Assembly (NCBI GenBank): GCA_002786065.1
Contig: NHNY01000021.1
Coordinates: 310,001 to 374,000 of the forward strand
Origin: Microcyclospora pomicola
Taxonomy: Eukaryota; Ascomycota; Dothideomycetes; Capnodiales
Direction of reading: 5' to 3'
DNA length: 64,000 nucleotides
Shown here one piece after another: positions 43,384 to 54,000 of the stretch (its first letter is position 1; the number at the start of each line of letters is the position of its first letter). The position numbers were made by a program, and so were the translations under genes. A model generated the notes under the pieces. The model saw only the letters and a program-made list of their open reading frames with translations, was not told the origin of the DNA and searched no databases.

Positions 43384-45617
43384 CTAGCTCATGAACAACT
43401 TCAACAGCGCCGGGTAGTTGGGGGTGCCGAGGCCGGTGACGGGGTCCCAGCCCTTGCTGACGGCGAAGCCGTTGGTGTTGCAGCCGGGGTTGCTGCCGAC
43501 GGTGATGTCGTGGAGGACGCCGGGGTTCTTGTACTGTGGAGGAAGTCAGTGGAGTGTTCTAGAAGATGAGGTTGATGTGGGGATGATTTGGCAACGACAT
43601 ACCAGAGTCGGGTTGATGAAACCGACGGTGCTCTTGCCGGCGGCGATACGCTCCTCGTTGATGCGGGTCATGATGGCGCCCCAGACAGGGGAGGAAGCGC
43701 TGGTGCCGCCGATCAGGGTGGGAGCGCCTCCGGTGAAGATGATGCTGACAACACATTAGCACGAGAATATCGCTTTGAGGCTCGAAGGCAATCTTACACA
43801 TTGTCACCGACCGCGCTGACGTCAGGGTAGCCGCGGCCGCCGATGTTGTAGATGCCGCCGTTGCTGGCCGCGGGGAAGGGGTTCTCGGAGCCGGAGGTGT
43901 TGTAGTACTTGTACTGAGTGCCGGCGGTCTTGAAGTAGGTGCTCACGGCGCTGCTCTGGTAGCTAGGGGTGGCGTAGATGTTGGAGAATCCACCACCGCT
44001 GGGGAATCGGGTAACGGCAACCTCCTGATCCTTGTTGGCGTCGGCACCAGTTGGGAGGTAGGTGGCGCCAACAGCAGTCAAGTATGGGCATGCTAGGCGG
44101 GGTGTTAGTGTTCGTGTTATTCGTCAGTAGCGAGTGAACTGGTATACGTACAAGCTGCGAAGTCAGGGCTGAAGACGGCGCCGTTAGGCCCAAGACACCC
44201 GTCAGCATTGTCATCTCCAGCAGGACCGGAAACACCGCTATCGCCGGAGGACATGAAGATGGTCACACCCTGCATACCAAGCTTCATGTACTCAGTGCAT
44301 TGGCGGATCTGGTAGGATGCTGGAAGATCGAACTCTTGTCCACCGTAGGAGATGGAGACGACGTTCGTCGGCTTGTAGACACCACACTGCTTGGAACCCT
44401 TGTAGCCTCCAGTCTGCGGGTCAGGGTACGATGGATCAAGGGTCTGATTGCTGCTGGTGCAGTAGGACTGTGGCATGATCAGTGACACGAAATAGAAGAG
44501 AGAACAGCTCCAAACTCACGCCATCGATCGCATCGAGGAAGTTGTTGAAGAATCCTTCAAAGGTGTAGTTCGCCTCGTATGGAACGTCATCCGTCTGGAA
44601 CAAGATACTGCCCTGTGGATAGATGATCGGGTAGGAGATCTGGAAGTCGAGATCGCTCTCAGGGCCGGCGGAGGTAACGGGGTTTGGTGCCACGGCGCCG
44701 TCGATCGAGTCAAGCTTCGGGTGGGTGCCTTGCGGGATCTGGGTGGCGAGGGTGGCGAAGAATAGGTTCAGATCAGTCTGGCTGTACACATCGCCGAGAT
44801 CCTCAAAAATACCGAGCTCGTTGCCAGCCGCGTGCTTGGTTGGGGCAGTGATGTTGTACATGCGGTTGATACAATCGGGGGTGATCGCCGTCGAGCACAC
44901 GGCGCCACCAAGCGACAGAAGAGTCGCCAAAGTGGCTGGAAGAGGGGCCGGGAGCGGTGGAAGGCCGCCAGCTCGTCGAGCAAGAGTGCGCTTGGCGAGG
45001 TCGGTGGTCTTGATCTTGGTCTCCATGTGTTTAATGCCGGGAGTGATGTAGTCGATGTGTTCCCGAACGTGAGCTGGAACGTGGTATCTGTTCTGGATGT
45101 CAACACATGTTTCCACACATCGACCCGCGAGAACAACTTACTCATCACAGGCAACGCTGGTCTTTCCTTGGGTGGCATGCTCGAAGTGGTGGTACTTGGC
45201 CTTGACCAGCTCCTCAAGCTCGGCGGTGGTAGCGTCGAATTGCATCCACTGCTTGTTGACACTCTGCGAGACGCGCTCGGCCTGAATACCAGCAGCCTCG
45301 AGCCAGCCGCGGATAGTGTCAACGGCGTCGCTCGAGGGTGCGAAGAAGTCATGGATGTCCTCCGCGGTCCAATGGTTACCGTAGTGCTCGGACTCCGGGT
45401 CTGACAGGGCCATCAGGTGGTCGTGTCCCTCGTCCAGGTTGCTCTGCTTCATGCCGATGCGGACCGGCAGAAGGATATCGGACTCGAAAGGCTCGCCCTT
45501 GATCCATCGTGGGGTGGAGATCTCACGCTTCTCATGGAGGACATGAGTGGAGGGAGCAGGTGCCGCGAGAGCACCGGCTGCCAAGAGGGCAAAGGTGGCA
45601 ACGAATGGAGTGTGCAT
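43384..45617 (-). CDS. Sedolisin family (S53) secreted serine peptidase, tripeptidyl-peptidase type
   Basis: Six exons on the minus strand: 45142-45617, 44520-45087, 44152-44467, 43798-44092, 43603-43744 and 43384-43533. All phases agree and give 648 aa. Met1 starts a signal peptide (HTPFVATFALLAAGALA). The pro-domain runs to a KR at residues 191-192 or RR at 196-197, probable Kex2-type sites. The S53 triad is Glu302 and Asp306 in GPESDLDFQ and Ser567 in GGTSASSP; the oxyanion Asp424 is in SSGDSGVSG. FAASCPYLTAVGATY spans the intron after exon 3. Sedolisins act outside the cell at acidic pH, releasing tripeptides or cutting internally, for nitrogen acquisition. The upstream region contains GATA sites. 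Whether it is an endo- or tripeptidyl peptidase cannot be told. Confidence 0.95.
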
Positions 45618-47917
45618 GGTGGATGACTTCGTTTGATCGAAGGATGAGAGGGAATGGCAGCATTGGTCGGGGAATGAGGTCGATATATGAATCACTTATC
45701 TTGCCTTACCGTCACGTAGTCCGGTCTAATGCAAGTCCCGGGTCTGTTTGGAGACATAGCTCAAGCGAAGTCTAAATCCTCGGAGAACGTCTGGGATAGA
45801 CGGTAGGGTGTCGATGATAGCTACTGCATTGGAAGGCTGTCATTTGTGGACGGAGGCGCAGGGTTGTGTTTGACCTGGCGCTGATCGACGTCGCATAGGA
45901 CATATCCAGGCGCTAAGCTGCTCCGGGGCTTGGGCCAAGAGCACATCATTGTACAGCTCCGGTGGTCAGATAAGAACCGATGACGACCAAAGGTCTGGTC
46001 CGGGTACCTGGATTACAACCATGGCTCTGGACGTTGCATTGTTCTGACATACACACACACAAATGAGAAGCGCTCAACGTACGCAGAGCTCAGAGGGTCC
46101 GTAGCTGGAGCCATGAAACATATCGCACGCCCCGCCACTTCGTGTTGCCTACAGACGGGCCAATAGCAAGATCGGGCAAGTGTCGGTCAGGCAGGATGAC
46201 GACCTGGCGAGCTGAGGGACAGCACGGCCGAGGCCAGCGAGCCGGATCGTCGACATGGTCGCCGACGCTCATTTGCCCGGATCTGCCACACGATGTCACG
46301 ATGATCATGGCGACACGGGTCAGGTGGAGGCGGCGCAACGCCCGCAGTGACAACCTGTAAGAAGGACATCCGCCAAGCGGTGATACGGGACGAGGGATTG
46401 GAAAGGCTGCGGAAGTGCGCGAAATAGCATTGGCCTGAAGTGCTCTACGCCGTAAGAAGAAGGTGATCGTGCATGAAGTCTCGATATTGCAGGAGGGGAG
46501 GGATAAGGTTAGAGCTGATGGCGGCAAGGGATCTGCACCGCATTCCGTAATGGCTCGCTGGACATTGGCTGCGTCCTGGCGTATCATATGCAGATCTTCG
46601 CTTTAAGCTTCACCTATTGCTTCTTCGCCCGCTTGAGGCGTTTCCTCGATGGAAGCTCGAGCAGTCTTGTATCCAAGTATCGATGTATCGTCAGGGAATA
46701 ATAGCGAACAGACTCATGTAGCGCCAGATGGTGCTTTCCCAGTAGCCCGGCAACATGTCTTTTGAAGCTTCTCGAACTCTTCTTTCCCACGAGGTCTCGC
46801 CACGTGATGGACTATACACATCTTCTACACGACTGTAGATCACCAAGAGCACACCGAACATGATCTTCGACCAGACCAGAGGTACGCGAAACTGCTGTCA
46901 CCGAACGATCCCCTCCGCCCTCTCCGCATTCCTCCACAAACAATGGTAACGTCACGGCCCGCGCCAAGTCTCAGCCACCAAGCGCCTTCGCCACCTCGAC
47001 GATACCACCTCACTTGCCTTCTTTCACTCGTAGTTCGAATTCATTCGCTTCCTCCGGATCAAAGGGTCATTGGCGCCCTTACGCGACACCGAGGAGGTAC
47101 GAGCCTGGATTCTGTTCTCAACAGGGAATCTCAGCCATCCCAGTGGTTCCGTCGAGACGCAGAGGATGAGTTCGAAGGCGTGATACACCGTCCCGATGAA
47201 TTCATAGCACCTGTCACCATGGGAATGCTGCTGTTGGTCGTATGAACTTTCAATGGATGTTGAGAGAGTTGTTCCAAGGACACAAGACGTAGATCAACAG
47301 CAATACTGAGTACTACTTCTGTTATGTCTGAAGCTGCATTCGGCTCTCGAGAGTTGGATTTCTTTGCTCGACACAAGCATACTGAGGGGGCCTCTTTGCT
47401 ACCTCGGTTTCGGAATGTTATTACGCTACAGAATTCCTCGAATCAATCTGCCACTATCACCTTCCTGATAGACTCGAGTAGATGATAGTTGCAGGTGACT
47501 TCTACATACCTCTTGTGTTCTATGTCCTTTCGGGTCTGACACGGGTGTATGGAAATGGTCACGTGCTCACACTCCGACTTCAATTCATACATGTATCCTA
47601 GGTTGACCTCGAGAGTTACGCAAGGAGTATACTTTGTAGTCCTTAGACATCTCCCACCTGGGTTCGTTGCTTCGTCTGCACCCGGTGAATGATCTCGAGC
47701 CCCCATCGCTCCGGGTGGAGCTTTCGACTCCAGTGACCTTCAGGTAGCCAACCATGATCGTGATCACCAACACAGCAGATACTGGCCTTTGCCTACATAT
47801 TCACAGGCGACTTGATAGAAAAGCGTTGGTCTGAGTACAGCCACGTTCGAATGCCTAATACCATGAATTCGGTTATCATCCTGACCGGCAGGCAAGCGTC
47901 ACAAATCTCATCTGGAA
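45618..47917. other. Intergenic region upstream of the sedolisin gene
   Basis: 2.3 kb. It carries the sedolisin promoter near 45618-46000 and a short CA repeat near 46050. Open frames up to 165 codons near 46090-46587 have no recognisable domain and are regarded as chance. No RNA gene was found. Confidence 0.5.
45682..45973 (-). promoter_or_regulatory. Sedolisin promoter with TATA-like box and two GATA sites
   Basis: Reading upstream of the ATG at 45617: a TATA-like GATATATG at about 45682-45688, a GATAAG site (CTTATC on plus) at 45695-45700 and AGATAA at 45968-45973. HGATAR is the AreA site, and AreA control of secreted proteases is established in Aspergillus. Function here is inferred. Confidence 0.4.
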
Positions 47918-48562
47918 TCACTCAATCATGGGCCCAGGCCTGCGCGCCGCAAAGTCCTGTGCTACAGCTTGCACCGCCGCGCACGCCTCCACGATCGCCG
48001 GCGTGAGCCACCGCGGCCGTTCAGCCTCGAGCTCCTTGGTCCGCTTCTCGTACTTCCATCGCATCTCGACCAGCTCTTCGATGCGCTCCAGCATCAGCGA
48101 CATGTGATTCTCCTCGTCACGGATGAACTGCCAGTGCATATCCGCGCCTTGTGTCTCATGCAGCTCGGCGCTTAGCCCGGCCACGCTCTCCTCGATCGTC
48201 GCCGCATGCTTTGGCCCTTTCGGACTCTCCGCCAGCCGCTTGAATCCGAGCGACTTCTCGCGCAGCAGGTAGACGAGAGCTTCGCGCGCGTGCATGACCA
48301 GATTCATGGCCTGGCGGCCCAGGGCGTGCAGTTCTGGCACGCGCACTCCGAGAGGCCGGTTCTTGATCAGCTGCGAGTGGAAGGAGATGTGGTCCATGGC
48401 GAAAGGCGCGTCGCGGCGTTCCGCCAGTGGAACCGGAATTGGGGCGTCATGCTCAGACTTGCGGATCAGATGAAAGATGTAATCGTACGCTGCTGTGGGC
48501 GGTCCAGCTTGCAGCATGAGACCGCCGTTGCGCCGCCACATGAATTCCTCTGGGGAAGGCAT
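47918..48562 (-). CDS. Helical protein of unknown function
   Basis: Single exon, 214 aa, ATG at 48562 (MPSPEEFMWRRNGGLMLQ). I do not recognise the family. The protein is mostly predicted helix: residues 25-40 (YDYIFHLIRKSE), 75-105 (HALGRQAMNLVMHAREALVYLL), and a charged coiled-coil-like stretch at about 150-185 (RDEENHMSLMLERIEELVEMRWKYEKRTKELEAERP is its core region, split here by description only at its ends). No membrane segment or signal peptide is visible. It lies in tandem with the peroxiredoxin gene. A 219-codon frame on the opposite strand overlaps it but has lower protein-like quality. Reality of the gene is likely, but upstream exons cannot be excluded. Confidence 0.65.
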   Translation of the reverse strand: MPSPEEFMWRRNGGLMLQAGPPTAAYDYIFHLIRKSEHDAPIPVPLAERRDAPFAMDHISFHSQLIKNRPLGVRVPELHALGRQAMNLVMHAREALVYLLREKSLGFKRLAESPKGPKHAATIEESVAGLSAELHETQGADMHWQFIRDEENHMSLMLERIEELVEMRWKYEKRTKELEAERPRWLTPAIVEACAAVQAVAQDFAARRPGPMIE

Positions 48563-49009
48563 TTCGGGAGGCTTCCACGTCGGCTTGGAAGTTGCACTGA
48601 GGGCGATTGGGTAGCAGTAGGATCTCGAGCGAGCGAGTCCAGCAAGTTCATATACACCTCATCGTGTTTGCTGCTTTGGTTTATCCTGGAACGGCAAGAC
48701 ACTGTACGACCATTGTTTGGTGCAGAGCAATGCCTTTACAAGCGTTGCGTTCTTGCGGAAGAGGCCTGTGTCCTGTTGTGGATGAAATCATGTGAAGCCA
48801 TGGTTTTGTCCCACCTTATGAATCACGACACCGGGATCTGCTGTGAAGAGAAGCCTTACCCATGAGTCCTGGAGTTGTTAGCAGGTAGGTGGAGAGAGAG
48901 TCACAGAAGACAGGTAATGTGCGTTTATAATCCAGGAACCATTGTAAAAATGTAGAGTCAGATAGTGCTTGTGTGCACAATCTATCGAGGCTACACAGCA
49001 TACAATCGT
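48563..49009. other. Intergenic region between unknown gene and peroxiredoxin
   Basis: 447 bp between tandem minus-strand genes. Nothing was recognised. Confidence 0.45.
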
Positions 49010-49644
49010 CTAAAGCTTAGCAAGAATGCTATCGGCGCTCGACATCTGTCATTCGAAGGTCAGCCCATGAACGTCCCACTCTCCATTCCTACATCATGGG
49101 ACTTACGTTCACCTCACCCGGCTCATCTTTCTCAGCATACGAGATGGTGCCATCCTTCTCGATGATCATCGCATACCGCGCCGTTCGCTCCGGCATCTGC
49201 TTGACGTTCCACCCGATGCCGTGCGAGAACTTGGTCTTGGTGTCGCTCATGAACAGGATCTTGTCGGAGCCGGTGACGCCGTTGACCTTGCCCCACGCGG
49301 CCATGACCCAGGCGTCGTTGAAGGCGATGACGACGACCAGGTCGACGCCCTTGTGCGCGATCGCGTCCAGCTGCTTGATGTAGGGCGGGATGTGGTTGGC
49401 TTGGCAGCCGGGCGTGAAGGCGCCTGGCACCGACACCAGGACGACTTTCTTGCCGGCGAACTCTTTGCTCGCGTCGTAGGTCTGAGGACGGCCGCAGGCT
49501 TTCGGGTCGGTGTCCTCGATGGGCGCCCATCTGTGCGGATGATGGAGAGATTAGCGGATGGGTGCTGTTGGGGGGAGGGCAAGGATGTCAGGCATACTCG
49601 AACTTGACGTCGTCGGGGAACTTGGAGCCGACGCGGAGAGACAT
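49010..49644 (-). CDS. PMP20/Prx5-type peroxiredoxin with peroxisomal signal
   Basis: Exons 49598-49644, 49107-49530 and 49010-49045 (minus strand) give 168 aa; both introns (67 and 61 nt) are in phase. It reduces hydrogen peroxide and alkyl hydroperoxides. The peroxidatic Cys58 lies in PGAFTPGCQANHIP; another Cys is at 28. Other family marks are WGKVNGVTGSDKILFMSD and RTARYAMIIEKDGTISYAE. The last exon has only 12 codons and encodes MSSADSILAKL, ending in AKL, a peroxisomal targeting signal type 1. If intron 2 is retained, translation ends five codons later (VSPMM) and the signal is lost, giving a 162-aa cytosolic form. Divergent from the aldehyde dehydrogenase gene with 334 bp between starts. 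Confidence 0.94.
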
Positions 49645-49978
49645 GGTCGGTGGCTGATCGGGGTGGTCTGACGGTAGGGTTTTAGTTGTCAGTGTTCTTG
49701 ATGTTGATAGTTCTGATAGAGGTTATATATATACAATGCTTCTATATGAAAGATGTGCTTCTAGAACCGACGCCGGCGTATGTCAAGTGAATGCCCCGCC
49801 ATGCACAATGACGCCGATAGACGAATGTCGTGGTGACAGTCCCATGAAATGATCTGGTCATCCAGATCAGTGTCAGAAGTCGTGGTGTGCACCTTGATGG
49901 ACGGGCTTGGCAGCGACTTCAGCGTCTCACATGCAGCCTGGGCGGCTCACGTGCACCGTGTTTTTCTGGCGCATCCCA
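49645..49978. promoter_or_regulatory. Divergent promoter region of peroxiredoxin and aldehyde dehydrogenase
   Basis: 334 bp between the two start codons, containing a TATA-like TTATATATATAC run near 49721-49733 oriented ambiguously. Shared control is plausible given related stress roles. Confidence 0.45.
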
Positions 49979-51881
49979 ATGGACATGGACCGGCTATCAG
50001 AACTGCTGGCCTCATCTGCGACCGTTGGACGACTAGGACTACTACTACTCGGATCGGCCACCTTATGGTGTGGGTATCTGCTCCTGTATACCGATCGCAC
50101 AAAAGCCGTCGACTTCTCCGTACGGCCTCCTGACCAATGCCGGCCGGGCTGGCGTGGTGCGATTCTGCAACATCCAACCATCAAGGTGCCCAATTCGACA
50201 GCGATACAGTGTTTTTCTCCGGCTACCGGCGCTGACTTGGGCCTCATCAATCCTTCTACCCCTGCCGGAATCGATCGTGCTATCCAGAAAGCGACTGCTG
50301 CCCAGGTAAAATGGGCACAAACGTCCTTCACGGATAGAAAACGCGTGTTACGATCACTTTTGAAATTTGTGCTTGCCAACCAGGACGCCATCGTCCGCGC
50401 AGCATGTCTGGACAGTGGCAAAACACGCGTCGATGCCATCTTCGGAGAGGTCCTGGTAACGGCTGAAAAGCTGAAATGGACGCTGGACCATGGAGAGGTG
50501 GCCTTGAGACCGGATCGTCGTCCGACCAATCTTCTGATGTTTTACAAGAAGAACAAAGTCTACTATGAGCCGTTGGGGGTGGTGTCGGCCTGTGTGAGCT
50601 GGAAGTAGGTCTACCGTACTGTTGACCTCCTTGTCGAATTGACCTTGACGTTCGACCAGTTATCCGTTTCACAATTTTCTCGGTCCGGTGATCAGCGCCC
50701 TCTTTGCAGGCAATGCTATCGTGGTCAAGAACAGCGAGCAGACTGCGTGGTCGACGGCGTACTACTGCAACATTGTTCGTGCCTGTCTCACCGCTTGCGG
50801 CCACGACGCAGACTTGGTCCACGCAGTCACTTGCTGGCCCCAAACCGCCGCACATCTCACCAGTCATCCAGGTATAAGCCATATGACCTTTATTGGAAGT
50901 CGGCCAGTCGCGCACGAGGTAGCCAAGAGTGCTGCCAAAGCGCTGACTCCGTTGTGCGTTGAGCTGGGTGGTAAGGACGCAGCAATCATCCTCGACGATC
51001 CATCCGGTCGGGCCATCGCCGCCGGGGAACTGTCCCGAATCGCCAGCATCATCATGCGTGGTGTGTTCCAGTCAGCTGGACAGAACTGTATTGGTATCGA
51101 ACGCGTCATAGCCATGCCGCAGGCCTATAGCAGGCTGGTTGAAATGCTTGAGCCACGCGTGAAAGCAATGCGTCTAGGTAATGATCTTGATGCTGCTGAT
51201 CCTTCCAGTGTCGAGTCGGACATTGTCGACATGGGCGCTATGATCTCGTCAGCGTCCTTCGCTCGTCTCGAAGGGCTGATTGCACAGGCTGTTGCTCAGG
51301 GAGCGCGACTGCTTGCGGGCGGTCAGCGATTCGAACATCCAAAGCACCCCAATGGCTCCTACTTCACACCCACGCTTCTCGTTGATGTTCTGCCAGAGAT
51401 GCGCATCGCGCAAGAAGAACTCTTCGCCCCAGTCGCAGTTCTCATGCGCGCGGATACGCTCGACGCTGCCGTCACCATCGCTAACGACACACCCTACGGC
51501 CTTGGTGGTAGTGTGTTCGGTCCCACTACATCAGCGCTTGCTCGAGCACAATTGACACGAGTCGCACACGCGCTGAAGACAGGCATGGTCGCCATCAACG
51601 ATTTTGCGGTCTTCTATGCGGTGCAGCTCCCGTTCGGCGGTGTTCGAGGATCGGGGTATGGCCGTTTTGCCGGCGAGGAGGGCTTACGTGCGCTGTGCAA
51701 CGCAAAGAGCGTTTGTGTCGATCGCTGGCCAAACATGATCAAGACTGCGATACCGGCAAAACTCGACTATCCGATGCGAGGCAACGTCGCGTGGGAGATG
51801 GGCAAGGGTGTCGTGGAGGTCGGATATGGTGAAGATTTGAAAAGAAGGATCAAGGGGATCTCTCGGATGCTGGGACTGTGA
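49979..51881 (+). CDS. MSC7-like membrane aldehyde dehydrogenase
   Basis: Exons 49979-50604 and 50660-51881 give 615 aa; the 55-nt intron splits the Asn codon of VSWN-YPFHNFLGPVISAL. It oxidises aldehydes with NAD(P)+. The catalytic Cys352 is in SAGQNCIGIER and the general-base Glu310 in CVELGGKDA; EELFAPVAVLM and TPYGLGGSVFG are further ALDH marks. An N-terminal hydrophobic segment (RLGLLLLGSATLWCGYLLLY) suggests membrane anchoring, as in fungal Msc7-like proteins. The reading frame is open upstream and alternative ATGs exist at 49931 (631 aa) and 49985; 49979 was chosen because MDMDRLSELLASS directly precedes the anchor. Length is longer than soluble ALDHs because of the N-terminal extension. 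Confidence 0.92.
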
Positions 51882-53850
51882 GGCCATCGTGGCATTGACA
51901 TATAACGCTACGGCAGTCAAAATACTGGCCACCGACCGACGCTCCTCCAGACTGAGGTCGAGCCTCTTCGAGTTGACGCCGCACCACAGAAGGACAACAA
52001 GGACGAAAGGACATTGTATTCACTGTACATACTTTGCGATTGCGTCCAAACCACGCACCGGTCTTTTGATTACACGCGGATACCTGGCTATGAGGTCTTC
52101 ACCCAATGCTGTACATCACAATACGGATATTCCAACTCGCGCATACGGTTCATGCCAAGCACGGACGGGGTGTAGTCGGCTGCGACTGCACCAAAACAAT
52201 TTGTCCAAGTGTAGTCTCAGGATACTCACGTCAAGATCCCATCATATCTCTGACTGCATGCAGTTTTGTTGCGAAGTACACGAGTAGTATGCTCGCTGGG
52301 GATGTTGCATATTTCTCCCACGCTGAAGGATGCGCGACACATATCGCTGACACACGAATTCTAGTGATGGATCCGATCGGCAAGCATTCGTGTTACACCA
52401 CGTCTGTCTCCACCTATACGTACATGTTACCTCGTATTAGATCCGGTAGCACTACTCCGTGTGATGCGCTGAGTTCTGTGTTGTCGCTATCGACCGCCCC
52501 TGGAACATTCATGCCGAACAGTATCAACACGCACTCCGTCGGCTTCTTCGGAACTTTGTTTGGAAGAGTGAACGACCTCGATATGGAAGTGGTGGCCAAA
52601 ACACGCTATGTCCAATGCTGACTCGATGGTGGTACTGTGGCGACTCTTCGCCATCGCCATGTTCAATCTACTTCAGCCGCCACGACCACGCTCTACACAC
52701 ACGACTGCGCGACTGAATGCGTTGATGAAACGTCGGTATCTCTCGCAACATGACAACGATAACGATCAACATCCCACTCTTGATGGGTCACACTAGTCTG
52801 AATGTCGTCCTTGATGAACTCTCAGCTTGGTCCGAGCCGTCCGCCGTCCGCCCCGCTATACTCGTAACCCGACCAGAGACACTCTAGACACGACCGCTAA
52901 GCTCCTCAGCATCATCCTCCAATCCCGAGCTGCTCAAATGGATCACTTGAAGCCCTGACATGGCCACCACTGCAGCTTGTTGCCCGGACTGACAGATCTT
53001 CGGGAGGTGAGAGCGCTGGACGCACAACCGCCAGCACTTCGTTCCCATAGCATCTGGTCGACTACCATCAACATATCGACTCTGGTCGAGCTTCGTCTAC
53101 AGCACTTCCCCATATCCGCACGGAATGCTGTCGTAGCATGTTGTCCGAGGTGTCGAACGTGTTGAGCTTGGCACTGGAAGCTGTTTCATCTCCCGCAACT
53201 TACCAATCCACTCTAGCTCCCGCAAGCGCTGAAATGTGGACCAATCCTAGATGACTGCACCTCTCCATTACCTCTACAGCACTTACACGATCGCATCCTC
53301 CATGATCTTCGAGCGTTTCAGTGCTTGATTACGCTGCAAGAACTGATTGCAATCAGCTACTCGATGGCATCGTCTTCATCTTGTTGTGAAGGATGTGTTG
53401 ACTTGGTTGACGGGCAGCCATCGGGCATTTATCGGCTCCATTCACGGCTGGCGCTGTTCGGCCATGGAAAAAGCACAACATCTTGCATGCCACTAGCATG
53501 CAAGCAGTACCTAACTCTAGCCCGGAGCATGTACTATCGTCAGCAAGGGTTCGCGGTGCCGGACTACGTGGTCCTGTTGGAGGCTTGATGTGGAGCATGG
53601 CCAGTGTAGTCGCCAGCTTGAGGGGTCATACGTGGGAGGACAGCTCCACTCTGGGGACGTGGGATTACTCCAGTCGCTGGAGTAGCTTCGACCAACAGCA
53701 AGAGGTAAGACAGACATATGTATATCCTTCACTCTTGTTCTTCATCTCCTCTTCTTCCTTTCTTTCTTCCATCCGCGATCCAATCCTCAGACTCAACATC
53801 ACCAAACTTTTCCAACCCCAAAACCCCCAATCCAAAATCCAACCATCAAC
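51882..53850. other. Intergenic region upstream of the metallothionein gene
   Basis: 2.0 kb. A 171-codon frame at 52106-52621 has no recognisable domain. Around 52880-53340, Leu-rich fragments occur in several frames (for example LTDLREVRAL and STLVELRLQHFPIS), which may be a chance or a decayed leucine-rich gene. A perfect inverted repeat and a TATA-like box lie in the last 200 bp. Confidence 0.45.
53666..53684. promoter_or_regulatory. Perfect 8-bp inverted repeat upstream of metallothionein
   Basis: TACTCCAG, spacer TCG, then CTGGAGTA. It is 167-185 bp before the metallothionein ATG, with a TATA-like TATGTATATCC at 53717-53727 in between. The symmetry suggests a site for a dimeric regulator, but no known fungal metal-response motif was matched with confidence. 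Confidence 0.35.
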
Positions 53851-54000
53851 ATGAAGGGCGGCTGTGGCTCCTGCTCCAACGATGCTTGCACCTGCGCTGC
53901 AGACAGCTGCACCTGCGTAAGTCAACCTCTCATGCGTCAACCTCACCACCAAGACTGCCATCTCGAAGTCTAACCATTCTTGACCTCGCAGAAGAAATAA
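53851..54000 (+). CDS. Metallothionein-like Cys-rich mini-protein, 24 aa
   Basis: Exons 53851-53916 and 53992-54000, intron 53917-53991 (75 nt, GTAAGT...CTCGCAG). The product is 24 residues with six Cys at positions 5, 8, 13, 15, 20 and 22 (one CxxC and two CxC), separated by Gly, Ser, Asp, Asn, Ala and Thr, with no aromatic or large aliphatic residue, ending in Lys-Lys. This matches the size and style of ascomycete copper metallothioneins such as the Neurospora protein (about 26 aa, seven Cys, also from an intron-containing gene). It would bind Cu(I) or other soft metals in the cytosol. A pyrimidine-rich leader (53728-53770) and a TATA-like box precede it. The second exon adds only two codons and a stop, so the intron junction matters little for function. 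Confidence 0.8.

Noticed and set aside
46090-46587. 165-codon minus-strand frame upstream of the sedolisin
   Set aside because: No domain, Cys/His/Arg-heavy random look, and ORFs of this size are expected by chance in 64 kb at this GC content.
48206-48865. 219-codon plus-strand frame opposite the 214-aa helical protein
   Set aside because: Antisense shadow: the minus frame has more protein-like helix patterning and codon use.
52106-52621. 171-codon plus-strand frame before the metallothionein
   Set aside because: No recognisable motif or signal peptide; one or two chance ORFs this long are expected in the window. Not excluded firmly.
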